From Pyrenula massariospora (Eukaryota > Ascomycota > Eurotiomycetes > Pyrenulales > Pyrenulaceae), in assembly GCA_021030905.1 (NCBI GenBank), contig JAGFMI010000004.1, forward strand, positions 434,001 through 498,000: DNA of 64,000 bases. The letters are read 5' to 3'. The notes below the pieces were generated by a model. That model did not search any database and was not told where the DNA came from. It saw only the letters and a list, made by a program, of their open reading frames with translations. Below, piece by piece: positions 58,979 to 64,000 of the stretch (position 1 is its first letter; each line of letters starts with the position of its first letter). The position numbers and the translations under genes were made by a program.

Positions 58979-59554
58979 AGATAGGATTAGTTCATGCTAT
59001 ATTTTTGCCAAGTTTGTGGGACCCAAGAGCTACACCTAAAAGCGTTCCACGCTCCACGATTCGCGAGGTACGAGGTTCCGTGGCGATATGCTGAGCAACT
59101 CAGTCATTCAGTTTGCATGCGCAAAGCCAAAACTTTAGATCGCAGTAGTCTCCAGTAACGCACATAAGTAATAATCAGAGATAGTTGCGATGAAATTTGA
59201 TATTTTGGGTGTCACATGCGCTAGAGGGACAACTGCTCGGTGTCTAAAACTGTCCTGCGCGTCGTGGTCTCTGTCAAGTGCAGCGGTCTTGCGGCGGATG
59301 AGGGCGTAAGGCTAACTCATCGCGGTGTCCGCCTAGGTCAGGCATGCTCAGCTGGCGGCATTGCACAGCCCCCGCAAACTGCCAAGACCGCCACCTGAAG
59401 ACGAATTCCCGCTCTATCTAGGCTTGGTGTCAGACGTCGTGGCGCACCCGATTTCTAGCACCGGCGCCCGCCCGGCATATATTAGATACGGCTTGATCTC
59501 TGACACCCAGGCTTGTGTGCATCTTCCTTCCTAGGGTCCACCTTATTTCCATTC

Positions 59555-59650
59555 TGTCAAATAGAGCAGCCATTTTAGGCAGGACTACCTAGAAAGGCAG
59601 GTGTACTAAGTAGAGGTGAAATCATTATCTACTCTTGAGCCTCCTTACAT
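59555..59650 (+). repeat. Direct repeat, upstream copy (3'-end relic)
   Basis: It starts tgtcaaatagagca and aligns over about 95 bp with 62732-62830, which begins at the last codons (V-K-stop) of the NACHT-ankyrin gene. Similarity stops abruptly on the left at the same point in both copies. Confidence 0.75.
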
Positions 59651-59725
59651 AGTTTTATACAGGCGGAATATATGTTCATTTTCGCCCGCCTCCTACGTTT
59701 GACGCCGTTTCCATAGGCCGTGGCT

Positions 59726-62700
59726 ATGCCTGTCGCCGAAACGCTCGGCGTGGTGGGTAGTATCATCGCCATTGTGCAGATCTCGAAAACAATCATCTCG
59801 CTCTGTCAGTTCTACATCGATGCGGTCGACGGGGCATCGTCAGACCTCCGCGTAATACTTATCGAAGTATCGACACTCAAAGGGATCGCCAAGAGTCTGC
59901 AGTACCTGACACAACCCAATGTCGCTACCTCGTCCCTATTGAGTCAGCTCGCTGCAGCCACGGGTCCGATCGAGGGTTGTAAGAAGGCGCTGAAAGAACT
60001 TGAGACATTGTTTCCACCTACAGCAGCTCCAATGAATGGTAGAGGGCCGAAGCGGCGCAAGATTGACGCTGCTTTTGCAGCATTGGCATGGCCTTTGAAG
60101 ACGGGGAAAGCGAAGAAGCTGTTGCAGGAAATCATACAGCACAAGACGACGATCAACCTTGCACTCACCGCAGAATTCGTGTATGCCTCAATTTTCATGC
60201 TCTTTGGTAGGATCGTCGTCTCATCTTATTCGTAGTCACGACTTGAAGGATGTCAAACAGAAAGCCGAACAGATCCAGAATCATCTCACTGGTAAGAGCA
60301 CTTTTCTGGTTAGAGAACTATGCTGAGCAGAGATAGAAACCGAGCGTGAAAATGTCTGGAAATGGCTCGAAACCACCAATCCATCTGACATTCACAACCG
60401 ATATCAGAAGCTTTACGAGCATGGGACTGCTTCTTGGATGCTTCGAACCCCTGAATGGCCTGTTTGGATCGAAGGAAAGCATCGTTGCTTATGGATCCAT
60501 GGCATACCCGGGGCCGGAAAGTCAATTCTAGCCTCTTACTTGGCAGAAGAGATCGAAATGTATTGCAATTCCTCATCAAGTGAAAGCTCGAAGCTCGGCC
60601 ATGCGTACTACTACTGCTACTTTGGTCATAATCGAGACGAGTCATCACACTTCCTACGCTGGATCATCGGTCAACTCTCCAGACAGTCTAAGAAAGTATC
60701 ACAGGAACTCCAGAATATATACAAGTCGGGTAAAGCACCCACACTTTCACAACTTCTCTCAATTTTGCACAGTATTATGGAAGGCTTTCAGCGAGTTTAT
60801 CTTGTCCTGGACGCGGTGGATGAGAGCATGCCTCGAGCAGACCTACTCCGCGTTATCCGAGATCTCTCCACAGACACCAGATTCTCTGGTTTAGGCTTGC
60901 TCGTGACTAGCCGGCAGTATATTGACATTGAACAAGTCTTGGAGGTTTGTGCTATACCAATCACCATGTCGAACCCGTTCGTAGAAAAGGATATTGGGAC
61001 CATCGTCCGCTCAACAGTCCAATCAGATGCAAGATACCGACTATGGCCGGAGGACCTGAGACGTGAAATGCAAAATACGATTCCAAAAAAAGCAAAGGGA
61101 ATGTAAGTATTGTATCGCCACCCTGTGCGTCGCTGTATCTCATCTGCGAGCAGGTTTCGCTGGGCTGTATGTCAACTTGATACCCTTAAAAGGCTAAGGC
61201 CAGATGTATCGACCATCAGGGCAGCTCTCTCAAATCTTCCAAAGACACTTGATGAAACGTATGAGCGTATCTTTCTCGCAATACCTGAAGACGATTGGTT
61301 GTCCGTGCAGCACGTTTTTCACTGGTTGGTCTATCACAATGACCTATTTGGGACAAACATTCCTTTTAGTACTCTTCTACAAGCTGTCCAGCAAAGTACT
61401 ATGGACCTCCTTTCCCACGATGCGGATCAACTCCATGATTTCGAAGGCTTACGCGAGCGCTGTGGTTGCCTTATCATAGTTGAGCAAGAGGAAGTCAAAA
61501 ACGAAGTAACCAAAAGACTTTACCACCAGCGGACTACAGTCTCGTTTGCGCATTATACTGTCAAAGAGTACCTACAGTCTCCTCGAATATCCCATAAGAG
61601 AGTTGGATTCTTCACTCTCATGCAAGAAAGAATACAGAAACAGTTCTCAGCGATTGTATTCCGTCAAGCATTAGCTATCCAGCCAGACACGTGGGCCGGA
61701 TACGATGAAGATGATTTCGCATATATCCACGGTCTCTTGGATGCAGAATTCTTATTCTATTGTGGAGTTTCCTCAGCGTTGCAGCTCAACATCTGGCCTG
61801 CAGCCATCTCTTCCGATTCAACTTTGATGGAGCTTAGCGAAGCGTTCGTTAACCCTCATAGACCGGCTTATCAGGACTTAAGTACTTTGCTCTCTGTGGT
61901 AGACTGTGAAATTAATATTACTTCGAAGTCCGATTTGTATCCCGAATTCCAATTCTGGGAAATCTCATGGAGGCAAAAACCGGCCCCAAATACAGCAATT
62001 TTTCTGAGCTTTCTCGTTACATCAGGGTTTTCGGACACACCCCACCTGGCGCTCGCCTTCGCAAGGAAGCATTCGATGCTAACCGTCCTTACGCAGCAAC
62101 TCCATATCACAAAAGATGTTTGGGATATATTCGAGCGCGATGAAGATGACTCATACGACTTCACGGGGTCGATACCTGAAATAGTTGCACAGTGCGCATC
62201 CAAGCAGCCAGAAACTTTCGACTTCATTCTAGACTTGATTTCAGAACACGGAGTGACTCATTTTGACCTTTCGACACTCTTACTACTATATATTGGCCGT
62301 CACAACCATGTTATTTGCAAGGAGTCATGTTCTCTTGAAGGACTGCTGCGCTTAGGAGCAAGTGCAAACGGTCCATATGGGGCTTTTGTAACTCCTCTTC
62401 AGATCGCTGTAGTATGCTGGGACTTGAAGGGCATGGAAATGCTCTTGAATGCAGGCGCGGAGCCTAACGCACTCGGGAAAAGTGGGTCACAGTGGGCATC
62501 CAAGTCACTCATGGAACGATTTAACCACCTCCATGGGGCGAGTTCACTCTACATTATCAAGTACTTTGAATGTATTTACGAGGAGGATATGAAGGATGAG
62601 CTTCATCTTGATGAAACTACACGCGAGAAGATAGAGACACGATTGCTGGAATCTGGAGCGGTGGAAATCGCACCGGACGGCTCGGATCTGGAATCTAGTG

Positions 62701-62741
62701 ACCTTTATGATGAGGGTGATGATAGCGAAGGTGTCAAATAG
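59726..62741 (+). CDS. NACHT STAND NTPase with C-terminal ankyrin-like repeats (fungal NLR-like)
   Basis: Exons 59726-60180, 60236-60291, 60331-61102 and 61154-62741 give about 956 residues. The N-terminus MPVAETLGVVGSIIAIVQIS with AVDGASSDLRVILIEVSTLKG is the Helo-like N-terminal domain of fungal STAND proteins. Joins give AEFV-HDLKDVKQK, HLT-EIETERENVWKWL and KKAKGM-FRWAVCQLDTL. The P-loop GIPGAGKS is near residue 228, Walker B VYLVLDAVDES near 327, and the conserved FRWAxCQLDTL and LPKTLDETYERI mark the end of NACHT. FAHYTVKEYLQSPRI follows. The last 200 residues contain weak ankyrin-like units (TPLQIAVVCWDLKGMEMLLNAGAEPN). Likely a cytosolic ligand-triggered switch in self/non-self recognition. 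Flanked by direct repeats. Frame intact. Confidence 0.88.
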
Positions 62742-62830
62742 AGCATCCGTTTTAGGAAGGGCTACCTAACAGGGTGGGTGTGCCAACCAGAGGTGAATAC
62801 TCTGTCTGCTCGCGAGCCCCCTTTTCACAT
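62732..62830 (+). repeat. Direct repeat, downstream copy
   Basis: Partner of 59555-59650. It covers the last three codons and the start of the 3' flank of the NACHT-ankyrin gene, roughly three quarters identical to the upstream copy, with shared blocks tgtcaaatagagca, ttttagg, ctaccta, agaggtgaa and gagcc. Confidence 0.75.
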
Positions 62831-63838
62831 GGACTAGTGGGCTCTCATGTCATATAATTTCAGGCTGTTTGAATTCCTTCGTTGAAAACTAAGGCCAGGA
62901 CCAGTCCTCTTGATGTGTTTATTCACGGTGGGAAGAGACAACAGAGGAGATGGCAGCGATGTGAAAAAAGGCTCAGAGCAATTGGTTTGTTTGGGTAGGC
63001 GACCAGGCTATAGCGGCAGATGAGCGCTGCTAGGCTGGTCGTCGGATCTTACAAGATTAGTTCCCCACATGAAATAGTCAAACCTTAGATTAATTTTTAC
63101 GACGTAGTATATATGGCTCAGATGAGCATAAAATTTGTTAATATAGCCCAAATATACATTTCAATTTAAACTAGCACTGGCATCCCCTGGCAAGCTTACG
63201 GACTAGTAAGCGCCTAGAAACCTGAAAGAGATCCATGGTTTCGGTGGGGCTGGAGACTATTGGATACATATGAAGCAAATGGAGTGATCTGGACGACGGG
63301 TTGGGTAACAGAGGTGACTATGGTGAGCGTGGGTAGGCAGCGTCAGCTAGGGAAGTCTTAGAACACCGAGGTCGCACGATGAGATCGGCGAAGGGCGGCG
63401 ACGGTTTTTATGACGCTCGAAATGGTAGACTTGTCGATTTACACTGCTTGGAAGAGAGCGGCGTTCTCAATATCGCCTTATCTTTTAGTGCACTATTGCC
63501 TACCATCCACACCATGAGTTTCTACCTTGTGTATGAGCTCCTATAAAAATCAGTCTTAGTGAATCCTCCTTACTCCATAATAGGAGATCGTGCTACATTG
63601 AAAAATTGCGCTTGAGTGTAGACTAGAGAACATACAACGGAGGCTAGTAAATCGCCCAAGAGATTTGCACAACGACCTGCATTTGCGTGCATCATTTAAA
63701 TTTGAGCTTTATCTTGTGATATCCATATGGCTCCCAGAGAGGCCTGAGGAAGCTCAGCTGAAGGTCACAAGACTACTCAACCAATCTTATCAACCAAAGT
63801 TTCATGATAAGCTCCTCGATTTCCGACGAAAGAAATCT
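62742..63838. other. Intergenic
   Basis: 1.1 kb with nothing recognised beyond the start of the direct repeat. Confidence 0.5.
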
Positions 63839-64000
63839 CTAGCATTTCCACGTCCACGGGTCCTTCATCTGCACCGCCGGGCCAGTAATGAGGTTCTGGA
63901 TGTTCTTGATCGGGGCAGCGCAAAAGTTTTCGGCGTCCCGCTTAGTCACATTGCTCCGCTTCCCCAGCTGACCGCTGCCTCCATAGCCCGGTCCCCAGAT
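63839..64000 (-). CDS. Partial gene, C-terminal exon, truncated by the window edge
   Basis: A minus-strand frame is open from the window edge to TAG at 63841-63839 (53 codons). It reads GPGYGGSGQLGKRSN then CAAPIKNIQNLITGP and ends WTWKC. High GC at third positions and the sharp end suggest a real last exon, perhaps of a secreted protein with a cysteine-bearing tail, but no family is recognised. Confidence 0.45.
   Translation of the reverse strand: MWGPGYGGSGQLGKRSNVTKRDAENFCAAPIKNIQNLITGPAVQMKDPWTWKC

Larger units (their letters stand above)
56969..59725. other. Gene-free, repeat-bearing stretch
   Basis: About 2.8 kb without a supportable gene. It holds the 19-bp minisatellite (57913-57988), the foldback element (58776-58978) and the upstream direct repeat (59555-59650). 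Confidence 0.55.

Noticed and set aside
49798-62741. Cargo of a giant Starship-type element
   Set aside because: HET and NLR genes are typical cargo, but no tyrosine-recombinase (DUF3435) captain gene or element edge is visible in the window.

Overview
The window is nuclear DNA of a filamentous ascomycete (Pezizomycotina). The genes have short introns (about 48-190 nt, mostly 48-75) with GTANGT-type donors. A beta-tubulin gene has the fungal layout of one intron after codon 4 and a 12-nt exon. There are also fungal-only families: PTH11/rhodopsin-type membrane proteins, RTA1, DUF3425 bZIP, Zn2Cys6 with Fungal_trans_2, HET, NACHT STAND proteins and an SSK2-type MAPKKK. I cannot place it to species. 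Exon models were built by hand from reading frames and splice signals.

Layout. 0.9-1.7 kb: small secreted DUF3455 protein (+). 3.5-5.3 kb: multi-pass membrane protein (+) interrupted by two in-frame TAG codons. 6.0-6.9 kb: small Rossmann NAD(P)-binding protein (+). 7-10 kb: gene-free, with a 21-bp minisatellite. 10.0-11.4 kb: rhodopsin/PTH11-type protein (+). 11.7-15.1 kb: NACHT STAND protein (-). 17.8-19.2 kb: second rhodopsin/PTH11-type protein (-). 21.2-23.3 kb: protein with a STAND-like N-terminus but no NTPase (-). 24.5-26.4 kb: PHO84-like MFS transporter (+). 26.9-27.9 kb: bZIP-DUF3425 factor (-), divergent from an SDR (28.4-29.4 kb, +) that carries one in-frame stop. 29.8-31.0 kb: RTA1-type membrane protein (-), divergent from a Zn2Cys6 factor (31.5-33.1 kb, +). 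34.1-35.9 kb: beta-tubulin (+). 37.7-38.1 kb: six-cysteine secreted protein (+). 39.0-43.6 kb: SSK2/os-4 type MAPKKK (+). 44.3-45.6 kb: putative secreted zincin-like protein (+). 47.4-49.3 kb: large membrane protein (+) with a frame break or a 61-nt intron. 49.8-51.7 kb: HET-domain gene (-), broken. 52.8-57.0 kb: ankyrin-CorA-like fusion (+). 57.9-59.0 kb: 19-bp minisatellite and a 203-bp foldback element. 59.7-62.7 kb: NACHT-ankyrin STAND protein (+) flanked by diverged direct repeats. The window ends inside a minus-strand gene (63.8 kb to the edge).

How the parts relate. A housekeeping island (beta-tubulin and the osmostress MAPKKK, 34-44 kb) lies between two accessory regions. The accessory regions are rich in sensing and self/non-self families (two PTH11-like proteins, two NACHT proteins, one HET gene, one ankyrin-CorA fusion, one NTPase-less relative), in broken genes and in repeats. 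The tightest group is HET / ankyrin-CorA / NACHT-ankyrin at 49.8-62.7 kb. It looks like a turning-over allorecognition or immunity cluster, and the direct repeats around the NACHT-ankyrin gene suggest that a tandem copy was lost. Two divergent pairs (bZIP/SDR and Zn2Cys6/RTA1) suggest local regulation.
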